From: Thermanaeromonas toyohensis ToBE
GTDB taxonomy: Bacteria > Bacillota > DSM-521 > Neomoorellales > Neomoorellaceae
Reading direction: 5' to 3'
Length of the DNA: 64,000 bases
NCBI RefSeq assembly: GCF_900176005.1
Contig: NZ_LT838272.1
Location: 3,249,501-3,313,500, forward strand
Shown: piece by piece, positions 17,563-25,874 of the stretch
Position numbering within the stretch: the stretch's first letter is position 1
Layout: every line of letters begins with the position of its first letter
The notes under the pieces: model-generated
Told to the model about the DNA's origin: nothing
The model's input: only the letters and a program-made list of their open reading frames with translations
Databases searched by the model: none
Made by a program: the position numbers and the translations under genes

Positions 17563-17639
17563 TGGTAGCGGTGGTAGGACTCGAACCTACGACACAGCGG
17601 GTATGAACCGCTTGCTCTAACCAGCTGAGCTACACCGCC
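17563..17639 (-). tRNA. tRNA-Met (CAU), elongator type
   Basis: 77-nt cloverleaf on the minus strand. The acceptor stem GGCGGTG pairs with CACCGCT, the anticodon is CAT, the T-loop is GGTTCGAGTCC and CCA is encoded. The paired 1-72 position rules out the initiator form. It closely resembles the B. subtilis elongator tRNA-Met near spoIIE. Thirteen bases separate it from tRNA-Glu. Confidence 0.95.
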
Positions 17640-17654
17640 ACGTGTTGCGATTAT

Positions 17655-17684
17655 ATTATGCCTGAAAGTCCATCCCCTTGTCAA
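17655..17684 (-). promoter_or_regulatory. Promoter of the tRNA-Met/tRNA-Glu operon
   Basis: On the minus strand a perfect TTGACA (17684-17679), 18 bases, CATAAT (17660-17655). The -35 hexamer is centred in a 7-bp palindrome (CCCCTTG and CAAGGGG). Confidence 0.8.
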
Positions 17685-17709
17685 GGGGCCTAAAAAAGCC
17701 AAAAAATTA

Positions 17710-17760
17710 TTGACCCAGGTAGCACCTCTATTTTATAATATAACCGAATGAATGTTCATT
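17710..17760 (+). promoter_or_regulatory. Promoter and operator of the TetR-family gene
   Basis: TTGACC (17710-17715), 18 bases, TATAAT (17734-17739), then a near-palindrome around ATGAA-TG-TTCAT at the expected transcription start. The arrangement GAATGA-N4-TCATT resembles operators of FadR-type TetR regulators and suggests autorepression. Confidence 0.65.
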
Positions 17761-17774
17761 TTGGAGACTCCCCT

Positions 17775-18371
17775 ATGCGACGTTATGCTGCTTACCAGGC
17801 GGGAGGAGAAAGCCAAATCAAACAGAAAATTTTTGCTGCCGCCCGCCGTCTCTTTGTAGAGAAGGGCTATCATAACACTAGCATTCCTGATATCGTAACT
17901 GAAGCCGGGGTAAGCATAGGCGCCCTTTATCACTATTTCGAAAGCAAGGAAGCGCTGGCCAAAGCTATCCATATCCATGCTGTCCAAGAATTCCTCCAGC
18001 GCTTTCATCGCCAGGTAAAAAGCAAGCACACCACCCGCGAAAGGATCCAGGCTTTCGTAGAAATGATGTTTTCCTGGACAGAAGAGGACCCAGTCATGGT
18101 GGAGTATCTTCTTTATGCCCGGCCCAAAGAGGTTTTAGATCGGGCGATGTCTATATGTTCTGAAGAAGGCTTACAAGCCGTAAAAGAAATAATGATAGAA
18201 GGGATGCGCCGGGGCGAAGTAAAACAGGTAGATATTATGCTATTAGTAGCCCCTGTTTCTGGTACTATAATCCGCCTTATCGAACTTAAGTTAGATGGTC
18301 TTTTGTCTTATCCCCTTACAGAAGTAGCAGAGACAGCCGCCCAGATCATATGGGAGGCTGTTCGAGCTTAA
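17775..18371 (+). CDS. TetR/AcrR family transcriptional regulator
   Basis: About 198 residues. The N-terminal TetR helix-turn-helix (KIFAAARRLFVEKGY, TSIPDIVTEAGVSIGALYHYF) is followed by a helical ligand-binding domain with no recognisable subfamily. GGAG lies eight bases before ATG 17775. An in-frame ATG at 17748 lies within the operator and has no ribosome binding site. The neighbour downstream is a fused 2-hydroxyacid dehydrogenase with a similar palindrome before it, so that gene is the probable target. The inducer may be a hydroxy acid or an acyl compound, which is only an inference. Confidence 0.88.
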   Translation: MRRYAAYQAGGESQIKQKIFAAARRLFVEKGYHNTSIPDIVTEAGVSIGALYHYFESKEALAKAIHIHAVQEFLQRFHRQVKSKHTTRERIQAFVEMMFSWTEEDPVMVEYLLYARPKEVLDRAMSICSEEGLQAVKEIMIEGMRRGEVKQVDIMLLVAPVSGTIIRLIELKLDGLLSYPLTEVAETAAQIIWEAVRA

Positions 18372-18426
18372 ATTTTTTTACCCTTACTTGTGAGTGTTCA
18401 AACAGGGTTTAAGTTTGGCCCTTTGC

Positions 18427-18438
18427 GAACGATCATTC
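18427..18438 (+). promoter_or_regulatory. Candidate TetR operator before the FAD/Fe-S dehydrogenase gene
   Basis: GAACGATCATTC is an imperfect palindrome centred on GATC. It shares the GAAYGA/TCATT half-site pattern with the operator at the tetR promoter. It lies 22 bases before the ATG at 18461. Confidence 0.45.
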
Positions 18439-18460
18439 TTTCGGAAAAGGAGGAGAAATT

Positions 18461-21145
18461 ATGCCAAAAGAGCGAGAGGAGAGCCTTCAAAAGGATCTGC
18501 TTCAACATTTCGGCGACCGTGTATCTTTTAACAAAGTAGAAAGGTTAGTGTATTCCCACGACATGGGTGTTATCCCCGAACAAATACGACGCTTAATTCA
18601 ATTCTTACCAGATGCAGTTGTCCAACCCATCTCCCGCGATGAACTTGTTAAACTCACCCAACTGTCTAGAGAATATTCCATCCCCCTCGTACCCCGGGGT
18701 GCGGGGACCAGCGGCTTCGGAGGAGCTGTTCCTACAAGAAAGGGTATTGTCGTAGATTTTTGCCGGATGAAACACAGGATAGAAGTAAACGAAAAAGAGC
18801 TCACCGTCACCGTAGATCCTGGAGTCGTTTTTGAAGATCTTCAAAAACATCTTCAGGCCCGTGGGTATGATCTTCGTATCTTCCCTTCCAGCGCACGGTC
18901 AGCTACAGTAGCTGGATGGGTGGCCCAGGGAGGTTCAGGTTATGGTAGTTTCGAATATGGGGACCTTAAAAACAACCTTAAGGAAGTAGAACTGGTGCTC
19001 CCCAACGGACGAATTGTTACTCTGCAAGGCCGCGAGCTGGATCTGGTATATGGCCTCTGTGGCATCACTGGGCTTATCTCTTCCGTAACGTTATATATAC
19101 GCGAAAAGGATAATTATGTGGTCAACCTGGCTTCTTTCAGCAATCTAGCTGATGTCACCAGGGCTCTTCTTAAGATAAGGGATCAAGGTGTACCTTTATG
19201 GTCAGCTACCCTTTCCACCCCTTCCTTCATCCAGCTTAAACAAAATGCAGCCCAGCATTTCGTGCTTCCCCAGGACCGGTACCTCCTACTCGTTGTTTAT
19301 CCCCACCAGCGTAAAGCAACAGTGGAAGCTGCCCTGGCTAAAATCATCACCGAAAGCGGTGGCGAATTCCTAAGCCAGCGCTTGGCCCAGGAAGAATGGG
19401 AAGATCGCTTCTATCCCATGCGTTTCAAGAAATTAGGGCCTTCCCTGGTAGCCAGCGAGGTTCTAATTCCCATAGAAAAACTAGGCGAACTGGTGTCCGA
19501 AATCGAGCGCCGTTATAAAGGGGAATTTGCCTTAGAAGGTACCATGGCTAGCCGGGACACCATTGCCCTGCTAGGCTTCATGCTTACCGATGAGCGAAAA
19601 GCGGGTTTCCCCCTGGCCTACGCCAATTCCCTGACCGTAATAAGCCTGGGCGAAAAATTAGGTGGACGGGTTTATAGCATAGGTATGTACTTTGTAGACC
19701 GGGCGGAGACCATGTTCGGCCGGGAGATCCTGGAACGGGTCTGGTCTTGGAAGAAAGAAATCGATCCCCAAGGCCTGATGAACCCAGGCAAGATCCTACC
19801 ACCTTCCCTAGACAAGACCTCGCCTGTCAAAGCCCTGGTAGCTGCCCTTAAGGCTGCTGACGCCACTAAGAGTATTGTAGGCTTAGCCGGCAAACTAATG
19901 CTTAAAATGCAGGGAGAAAACTTTACATCTCCTTTCAGTGAAGAGCTTACCCGAGATACCCTGGCTTGCGCCCTTTGCGGGTACTGCCGCAATACTTGCA
20001 CTGTATTCGATGCCTATCCTTGGGAGAGCCGTTCCCCCCGAGGCAAGTATTACCTGCTCAATCAAATAATTAAGGGGAATCTTTCCTTGGATGAGGAAGT
20101 GGCCGCGGCCCTCTTCCAGTGCACCACTTGCAAGCGCTGTGATCTGGTCTGCCAAGTAAAAAGCCATAATGCTGAAAACTGGATCTCCTTACGTCCCTGT
20201 TTCCACGCAGCCGGTCTGGAAAACTTGGGCTTAAAAGCAGTGCGGGAGAACGTTCTCCGTACAGGTAATTTCTTCGGTATCCCAGCCGCAGAGAGAATTA
20301 AGTGGCTTAAAGTACCGGTACAAGAACGAGGGAAAATAGCCTTCTGGTCAGGCTGCTGGGCTAGCACCATTATGAGCAATATGGCTTACTACTTCACCAG
20401 CATACTGGATAAAATCGGCGTGGACTTCGTCCACTTCAAGGAACAGGAAGGATGTTGCGGCCTGTACCTCGCCCTAGGCGGATACACCGAGGACTTCGCT
20501 GCCAATGTAAAACGGAACCTATCCCTTTTTAAAGAGGCAGGTATAGAAACCCTAGTCTTGGCTTGCCCAGGATGCTATGCTACCTTCTCTGAAAACTATC
20601 CCCACGTAGCCGCACAATTAGGGCTAGAATTCAATATTAAAATTAAACATACCACCGTATTCCTCTACGAACTAATCCAAACAGGCAAGCTCAAGTTCGA
20701 GAAGCCCCTTTCCTGCACTGTCACTTACCATGACTCTTGCCATGTGGGGCGCTGGTTCGGGATTTACGAGGAACCGCGTGCTATTATCCGCTCTATACCC
20801 GGTGTAGAGCTTAAGGAAATGGAACACAATCGGGAAAACTCCCTCTGCTGCGGATTGATGCTGGCCTTCGACTATCTTCCAGGAGTAGTCCATTGCGGGC
20901 AGAGGAAACTGGCCGAAGCGGAGGCTACCGGTGCCCAGTACCTAATCACTAACTGCGCCGGGTGCGGAAGCCAGTTCCACACCACCCTAACCCTGGCCAA
21001 TTCTAAGGTAAAGCAACTTGATCTCTCGGAGCTGGTAGCCATGGCCCTAGGTATCCCTACCGTGAACCAAACGCCCACTATACTTGCCTTTATGGAAAAG
21101 GTCACCGAACAGATGCGGGAAAGCAGGATGGTTAAGACCGGCTAG
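18461..21145 (+). CDS. Fused GlcD-GlcF-type FAD/Fe-S 2-hydroxyacid dehydrogenase
   Basis: 894-residue oxidoreductase, probably for D-lactate or glycolate. The N-terminal half is an FAD-binding type 4 domain (PRGAGTSG near 78, SARSATVAGWVAQGGSGYGS, GLCGITGLI) with the FAD oxidase C-terminal domain to ~450 (ending PQGLMNPGKILP). Two ferredoxin-like cysteine motifs follow (CALCGYCRNTC near 503, CTTCKRCDLVC near 554). Two CCG repeats come last (GCWAST...GCCG, CPGCYATF; DSCHVGRW...LCCG, NCAGCGSQF). In many bacteria the two halves are separate GlcD and GlcF chains. AAGGAGGAG precedes the ATG. Electron acceptor and substrate are not shown by sequence. Confidence 0.9.
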   Translation: MPKEREESLQKDLLQHFGDRVSFNKVERLVYSHDMGVIPEQIRRLIQFLPDAVVQPISRDELVKLTQLSREYSIPLVPRGAGTSGFGGAVPTRKGIVVDFCRMKHRIEVNEKELTVTVDPGVVFEDLQKHLQARGYDLRIFPSSARSATVAGWVAQGGSGYGSFEYGDLKNNLKEVELVLPNGRIVTLQGRELDLVYGLCGITGLISSVTLYIREKDNYVVNLASFSNLADVTRALLKIRDQGVPLWSATLSTPSFIQLKQNAAQHFVLPQDRYLLLVVYPHQRKATVEAALAKIITESGGEFLSQRLAQEEWEDRFYPMRFKKLGPSLVASEVLIPIEKLGELVSEIERRYKGEFALEGTMASRDTIALLGFMLTDERKAGFPLAYANSLTVISLGEKLGGRVYSIGMYFVDRAETMFGREILERVWSWKKEIDPQGLMNPGKILPPSLDKTSPVKALVAALKAADATKSIVGLAGKLMLKMQGENFTSPFSEELTRDTLACALCGYCRNTCTVFDAYPWESRSPRGKYYLLNQIIKGNLSLDEEVAAALFQCTTCKRCDLVCQVKSHNAENWISLRPCFHAAGLENLGLKAVRENVLRTGNFFGIPAAERIKWLKVPVQERGKIAFWSGCWASTIMSNMAYYFTSILDKIGVDFVHFKEQEGCCGLYLALGGYTEDFAANVKRNLSLFKEAGIETLVLACPGCYATFSENYPHVAAQLGLEFNIKIKHTTVFLYELIQTGKLKFEKPLSCTVTYHDSCHVGRWFGIYEEPRAIIRSIPGVELKEMEHNRENSLCCGLMLAFDYLPGVVHCGQRKLAEAEATGAQYLITNCAGCGSQFHTTLTLANSKVKQLDLSELVAMALGIPTVNQTPTILAFMEKVTEQMRESRMVKTG

Positions 21146-21192
21146 ACTGGCTCTTAGGACAAAAGACTAACTTCAGCGCTTGATGTGATGTC

Positions 21193-21234
21193 AAAAAAGT
21201 TTAGGGAGGGCTCCCTTGACCCTGGAGCCCTCCC
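21193..21234 (-). terminator. Strong hairpin terminator between convergent genes
   Basis: A perfect 11-bp stem (GGGAGGGCTCC at 21204-21214 with GGAGCCCTCCC at 21224-21234) and nine-base loop. On the minus strand it is followed after a few bases by TTTTTT (21198-21193), so it ends the ureohydrolase-like gene. It may also act on the plus-strand dehydrogenase transcript. Confidence 0.75.
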
Positions 21235-21237
21235 CCT

Positions 21238-22023
21238 CTAAACAACCTTCGCCGACGTCTTAAGTCTCTTGGAGCCCGTAAAAAGCTTAAGCAGGGCTAT
21301 GTTAAAAATCTCGTTAGCCTGTACTTTGGCTAGCTCATAGGGCCCCAGCACAACTGAGGTGGGGCTGTACTCCCCGCAAACATCCACCCCTATTACCCGG
21401 GCCTTATTTTTTAAACTCCTAAGTAAGTAAAAGATAGGTCCTGGATGGAGCTCCCCCTGGTCCCAAGTAGTCCAGGCAAAGGGAGGGGCCAAAACATCTT
21501 TATCTAGGGAGATATATACCATTCGCCCTTCTACTTCCTGGGGCACCACTCGGATCGCTAGCGGGAAAGTCCTAGCCGGATAGATCTTAAACTTAACCAT
21601 TTCGCCAGCGGAGCGGAGATGGCCTGAAACCCCAGGTAGCATTTCTTCCTGGACTCCCAATACATAAACTTCCTCCACCTGAGAAAGATTTAGAGCTTCC
21701 CTTAACCAGGAGCCACAGGAAACAAAGCCTGGTGGAGCAGTATTTAAATCTAGGTGCCAATCCAGGACTATCAAGGTAAACGGTAAAGGGATCTTCTTTA
21801 AAAAAAGCAAAGTAAGATGGTGATAATCTCCACTGCCCAAGAAACTTAAGCCCACCGGGACTTGGCTTAAGTTTAGGTTTACTTCCTCTAGGACCTTCCT
21901 AGGGCTCATAAATCGGAGGCTCCGCACCTGGCTTAAATCTACCAGGGCATCTCCTGCCTTAAGGAGCTTATTCTGCCATAACAGGGTAGCGTCGGTATTC
22001 AGCAAAGAAACGTACATGTTCAC
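21238..22023 (-). CDS. Divergent arginase/agmatinase-family (ureohydrolase) protein
   Basis: Numbered from an in-frame GTG at 22032, the protein shows the manganese-site pattern of ureohydrolases: GSGDYHH (~66-72), DWHLD (91-95), SLDKD (175-179) and a C-terminal GVDVCGEYSP. Members hydrolyse the guanidino group of arginine, agmatine, guanidinobutyrate and relatives, and formiminoglutamate. Sequence between the motifs is far from arginase or agmatinase and the first motif has an extra residue before the histidine. The start is placed at GTG 22023 because AGGGGG lies eight bases upstream. ATG 22017 is possible. A YdcZ-type transporter gene lies 12 bases upstream in the same unit. Confidence 0.72.
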   Translation of the reverse strand: MNMYVSLLNTDATLLWQNKLLKAGDALVDLSQVRSLRFMSPRKVLEEVNLNLSQVPVGLSFLGSGDYHHLTLLFLKKIPLPFTLIVLDWHLDLNTAPPGFVSCGSWLREALNLSQVEEVYVLGVQEEMLPGVSGHLRSAGEMVKFKIYPARTFPLAIRVVPQEVEGRMVYISLDKDVLAPPFAWTTWDQGELHPGPIFYLLRSLKNKARVIGVDVCGEYSPTSVVLGPYELAKVQANEIFNIALLKLFTGSKRLKTSAKVV

Positions 22024-22035
22024 TACCAACACCCC

Positions 22036-22473
22036 CTACATATTCTTCAACATAAGGCAGGCTCCCGAGGCCAGAAGGGCTAATCCCAAAGCCTTCCACC
22101 AAGTAAACGGTATTTTTTCTAATCCAAAAAGGCCCCAGTGGTCGATAATAAGGGCGGTGGTAACCTGCCCTACTATTATAGCTGTAGTGGCCAGGGCCAC
22201 TCCTGCTCGGGGTATACTGGCCACCACTCCATACGTAATAAGAACTCCTATAATACCCCCTAACAGCAAATACCAAGGGGCCTGGATAATTTTCCCTAAA
22301 CTTCCTGGGCTTAAAGGAAAAAGGAGCAGAAGAACTACCGTAATAGTAGCGGTAAGGTGTACTACTAAAGTAGCTTGGAGGAGCCCTGTAATCTTCGCTA
22401 AGGCAGCATTTAGAGATCCCTGGACAGCCATAGCTACTCCAGAAAGGAGGGCTAAGACAAGGGCGAAGAGCAT
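22036..22473 (-). CDS. YdcZ-type DMT-superfamily transporter (DUF606)
   Basis: 145-residue membrane protein with about five hydrophobic helices, matching the half-size DMT family formerly DUF606: an N-terminal AVQGSLNAALAKITG, a middle GGIIGVLITYGVVASIPRAGVALATTAIIVGQ and a final LLASGACLML. Such proteins probably work as dimers and substrates are mostly unknown. GAGGTG lies about ten bases before ATG 22473. It is cotranscribed with the ureohydrolase-like gene. The 265-base leader upstream shows no riboswitch that I recognise. Confidence 0.85.
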   Translation of the reverse strand: MLFALVLALLSGVAMAVQGSLNAALAKITGLLQATLVVHLTATITVVLLLLFPLSPGSLGKIIQAPWYLLLGGIIGVLITYGVVASIPRAGVALATTAIIVGQVTTALIIDHWGLFGLEKIPFTWWKALGLALLASGACLMLKNM

Positions 22474-22738
22474 TGCACTTTAACACCTCTTTGTATCTTC
22501 TACAAGCGCCCCCTGGCCGGTTACCAGCTTCGAGTACGGCACTAGCGCATAGCAAGCCTTTAAAGCCCTTCCCCTTTAGTATGCCGCCCCAAGCCCACAC
22601 CTAGACCTCTTGCCACCTAAAGTTTCTCCCTTGAGAGTCCCCCTACTTTTCCTAACTTTAAAGGGCTGAAATATTCCTTCCCTTTGTTGCGCACAATAAC
22701 AAGTTGAGGCAGAAATTAAAAAGCGGGAGGAAAAACAA

Positions 22739-23698
22739 GTGGGGATATACCGGGAAACTATGGTTTTTACACTTGTCCTAATGCTTACCCTATGGTTATG
22801 GCCTTATCCCTCGGCCTTAAGTAAGGAGCGCTGTAACTGTAGCGGAGAAAACCGCACCCTTATCTATACTTCCCCACCCCTCCAAGGGCAGGATGTAATA
22901 GAACTGCAATTCCGGCTGGCTCAGCTCGGCTATTATTTTGGCCCGCTCACCGGCTTATATGATTGGAGCACCTTCCGCGCCGTAACAAATTTTCAACGAC
23001 ATCGGGGCCTTCCCGTTTCTGGGGAAGTAAACTCAAGCCTTTGGGAAGCTCTGCGCGGAGATATCCACCCTACAGCCCAGGCCACTACCCCTGGTCCTCC
23101 AGCCGGTAGCACCCTCAAAATACTGGTGGATACGGAAAAGCTACGCTTATATCTTTTAGTGGACGGCCAGATATTCCGAGAATACCCTATAGCTATAGGA
23201 AAGTATAGCACACCTTCACCTGTGGGAGAATGGAAAATAAGGGAAAAAACCTACGAAACCGGAGGCCCCCTAGGTACCAGGTGGCTAGGGCTTAATGTCC
23301 CCTGGGGAAATTACGGTATCCATGGTACCAATCGACCCTGGTCCATAGGCTGGGCAGCCTCCGCTGGTTGTTTTCGCATGTTCAATGAAGATATAGAGGA
23401 AATATTTCCTTGGATACCCCTTGGTACACCGGTGATCGTAAAGGGACCTTATGTTTTACCCACCCGACCCCTGAAACCCGGCTCCCAGGGACCCGAAGTG
23501 GTAAGTTTACAAGCCCGCCTTAGGGAGAAAGGCTTTTACCTCTTCGGGCCCACAGACGGGGACTATGGAGTCATGACTTCCCTGGCCATAAAGCAGTTCC
23601 AGCTGGCCCAAGGTTTAAAACCTACCGGCATAGCTGATAAAGAAACCTTAGAGGCCCTAGGTTTTGAGCTTCCCCTAGAACAAGAAAAAGCAAGATAA
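22739..23698 (+). CDS. Secreted L,D-transpeptidase with two peptidoglycan-binding domains
   Basis: Signal peptide (residues ~8-27), a first peptidoglycan-binding domain (~48-104), a short Pro/Thr linker, the YkuD domain (~120-240) and a second peptidoglycan-binding domain (~248-310). The YkuD active site reads HGTNRPWSIGWAASAGCFRM: the cysteine and first histidine are present, but the usual SHGC is SAGC. Related SAGC forms occur, as I recall, in other clostridia, so activity is likely. Start is GTG 22739, with GGGAGG eight bases upstream. It may act on the spore or vegetative wall. Confidence 0.88.
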   Translation: MGIYRETMVFTLVLMLTLWLWPYPSALSKERCNCSGENRTLIYTSPPLQGQDVIELQFRLAQLGYYFGPLTGLYDWSTFRAVTNFQRHRGLPVSGEVNSSLWEALRGDIHPTAQATTPGPPAGSTLKILVDTEKLRLYLLVDGQIFREYPIAIGKYSTPSPVGEWKIREKTYETGGPLGTRWLGLNVPWGNYGIHGTNRPWSIGWAASAGCFRMFNEDIEEIFPWIPLGTPVIVKGPYVLPTRPLKPGSQGPEVVSLQARLREKGFYLFGPTDGDYGVMTSLAIKQFQLAQGLKPTGIADKETLEALGFELPLEQEKAR

Positions 23699-23763
23699 GG
23701 TTCGACAATCAAAAAGCAAACCCCCGCAAAATCCCGTACAAGTATAGAACTAGCAAACACAAG

Positions 23764-23784
23764 AAAAAAAGGGGCAACTGCCCC
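23764..23784 (-). terminator. Terminator of ade
   Basis: On the minus strand GGGGC-AGTT-GCCCC is followed by TTTTTTT. It lies 30 bases after the ade stop codon. Confidence 0.85.
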
Positions 23785-23815
23785 CTAACCTGACTTAAAC
23801 CACACCCTTCTTAAG

Positions 23816-25600
23816 TTATTCAGCCACTACAGGCACAAATTTAAACTCCAAAGTATCTACTAGCCCCCGATTGGTGAGCCGAAGCTCGGGTATGACTGGT
23901 AAAGACAGGAGAGCCATAGTCATAAAGGGTGAAACGAGCTCGCACCCTAGCTTCCGCCAAGCCTTTAAAACTTCCTCCACTTGCCCTGCTACCACCTCCA
24001 CAGGTTGATCAGACATAAGTCCCGCTACAGGTAAAGGGAGCAAGGCCAGCACTTGGCCGTCCTGCACCGCTACTAAGCCCCCGCCGCAGGTAGCCAAGGT
24101 ATTACCAGCCAAGGCCATATCTTCTTCATTCACGCCTACAATCAAGAGGTTGTGGCTATCGTGGGCTACAGTGGAAGCCACCGCTCCCGCCTTTAAACCG
24201 AATCCTTGTACAAAACCCAACGCAATAGTACCTGTCGCCCGGTGGCGTTCCACTACAGCTACTTTGGCTATATCGCGAGAGGGTGAGGCTTTCAAATACC
24301 CGTCTTCTGCCTCCATTTCTACTAAGGTATGGCGGGTAAGGACACTGGCTTCGATTATTCTTATAACCCGCACCAATACCTTGTCCCGGCCTGGTGGGGC
24401 AGGTATTTGAAAATGGGAGGCTTTTAGGGGCTCCTTTAAGCGTACTGAATTTTTAACCTGAGGAGGATAATTAACGGAGGGCAATTCTATGGTAAGCTTG
24501 CCTTTCTCAGCCACTATACGTCCGGCTACCATAACCTTTTCGATCTTCACAGAAGCTAAATCAGAAAGGAACACAATGTCCGCCCAGCGTCCCGGGGCGA
24601 TACTCCCTAGATCCTGGGCTACCCCAAAGCATTCAGCAGTGTTGAGGGTTACGGCCTGAATAGCGGTCACAGGATTTAAGCCTTCATTAATGGCCCTTCT
24701 CACCACATGATCCAGGTGGCCTAAGGAAAGAAGGGTTTCGGGATGGGTATCATCGGTAACCAAGATGGCCCGCCGGGCATCGATGCGATGTTCCGTCAAG
24801 CTTTTTACAGTTTCATGGATATCATGCCAGGCGGATCCTTCCCGCATCATAGCATACATTCCCAGGCGCATCCGGGCTAAGGCGTCTACCGCACGGGTAG
24901 ATTCATGGCAGCAGCAAATCCCGGCCGCCGCATAAGCGGGCAAACCCTTTTCTATATCCGGCAGGGAATAATGCCCGGTAACCGGTTTACCCGCTTCCAG
25001 GGTAACCCTTATTTCACCATGGACACCCTCATCCCCGTTAAGAACGCCAGGGAAGTTCATCATCTCCCCTAGGCCAATTATATTTTCCCATTGCATGGCT
25101 GTAGCTACTTCTTCTGGACCAAAGGTCGCCCCAGCATCTTCCAGGCCGGGAGCAGCAGGGACACAGGAAGGCATGGTGGCATATACCCTTAAAGGGAGGT
25201 TACGTCCTTCTTCCACCATCAGTTTAACCCCTTCCAGGCCCAAAACATTGGCTATTTCATGGGGATCCATAAAAATAGTGGTGGTACCGTGGGGTAACAC
25301 AGCCCGGGCGAACTGGGTTACCGTCACCATACTGCTTTCCACATGTAAATGCCCATCCAAGAAACCCGGAGCCAAGTAAAAACCGCTAGCTTCTATCACT
25401 TTAGTTTCCGGTCCGATGCAGTGATTCACATCACCCACCATAGCGATACGGCCATTCTTAACGGCAATATCCCAGTTTAAAATCTCTCCGGTAAAAACAT
25501 TTATAACTTTACCCCCGCGTATTACCACATCGGCAGGTAGACGCCCGGTGGCCACGGCTACTAGCTCCTGGGTCATAGCTGCCAAATGGGTGGATGACAT
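23816..25600 (-). CDS. ade: Adenine deaminase
   Basis: Metal-dependent amidohydrolase converting adenine to hypoxanthine and ammonia (purine salvage). 594 aa, normal for the bacterial AdeC type. Marks include PGFLDGHLHVESSM, FMDPHEIANVLG, GLGEMMNFPGVL, GHYSLPDIEKGL, the substrate-site stretch CCCHEST, and TDDTHPETLL. The C-terminal domain carries TVAHDSHNLLIVG. ATG 25600 follows AAGGGGGAAAAGGG. It diverges from the riboswitch-controlled purine permease, giving a salvage pair. A perfect inverted repeat lies 23 bases before its start. Confidence 0.96.
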   Translation of the reverse strand: MSSTHLAAMTQELVAVATGRLPADVVIRGGKVINVFTGEILNWDIAVKNGRIAMVGDVNHCIGPETKVIEASGFYLAPGFLDGHLHVESSMVTVTQFARAVLPHGTTTIFMDPHEIANVLGLEGVKLMVEEGRNLPLRVYATMPSCVPAAPGLEDAGATFGPEEVATAMQWENIIGLGEMMNFPGVLNGDEGVHGEIRVTLEAGKPVTGHYSLPDIEKGLPAYAAAGICCCHESTRAVDALARMRLGMYAMMREGSAWHDIHETVKSLTEHRIDARRAILVTDDTHPETLLSLGHLDHVVRRAINEGLNPVTAIQAVTLNTAECFGVAQDLGSIAPGRWADIVFLSDLASVKIEKVMVAGRIVAEKGKLTIELPSVNYPPQVKNSVRLKEPLKASHFQIPAPPGRDKVLVRVIRIIEASVLTRHTLVEMEAEDGYLKASPSRDIAKVAVVERHRATGTIALGFVQGFGLKAGAVASTVAHDSHNLLIVGVNEEDMALAGNTLATCGGGLVAVQDGQVLALLPLPVAGLMSDQPVEVVAGQVEEVLKAWRKLGCELVSPFMTMALLSLPVIPELRLTNRGLVDTLEFKFVPVVAE

Positions 25601-25622
25601 ATCCCTTTTCCCCCTTTAAATC

Positions 25623-25650
25623 TTAAATAGCACTATTAAGTGCTATTTAA
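25623..25650. repeat. Perfect 11-bp inverted repeat in the ade leader
   Basis: TTAAATAGCAC (25623-25633) and GTGCTATTTAA (25640-25650) flank six bases. No T-tract follows on either strand, so it is not a terminator. An operator or a 5'-leader hairpin controlling ade is likely. Between here and the permease promoter (25651-25805) I see nothing further. Confidence 0.6.
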
Positions 25651-25805
25651 AGAATAATTTACTGTGTAAAGGTATGTCAACATGGACTCTAACTTAAGGC
25701 AGACCCTGGCTATCCCTATAACTCTCCGTTTTAGGTCCGGTCTTAAGTCTAGCCTAATTAGCTTTAGGGCTTTTACAATTTTCTAGCAAGTAGCAGGCAG
25801 GAATT

Positions 25806-25834
25806 TTTACATTAACAGCAAATAAATATATTAT
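25806..25834 (+). promoter_or_regulatory. Promoter of the purine permease leader
   Basis: TTTACA (25806-25811), 17 bases, TATTAT (25829-25834). Transcription from near 25841 would give a leader of about 285 bases that includes the riboswitch. Confidence 0.6.
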
Positions 25835-25874
25835 AGATTAAGTAAAACTTAAGTGCAGTCCTATTCATACCTGT

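Noticed and set aside
17301-17702. Leftward 133-codon open frame
   Set aside because: It runs straight through tRNA-Glu, tRNA-Met and their terminator and has no protein-like composition.
21968-22600. Leftward 210-codon open frame
   Set aside because: It is out of phase with the YdcZ-type transporter, which has clear membrane helices and a ribosome binding site; the frame is Tyr/Ser/Gly-rich shadow sequence.
22474-22738. Possible guanidine or Mn riboswitch in the leader of the YdcZ/ureohydrolase unit
   Set aside because: I could not match any conserved core of ykkC, mini-ykkC or yybP-ykoY RNAs.
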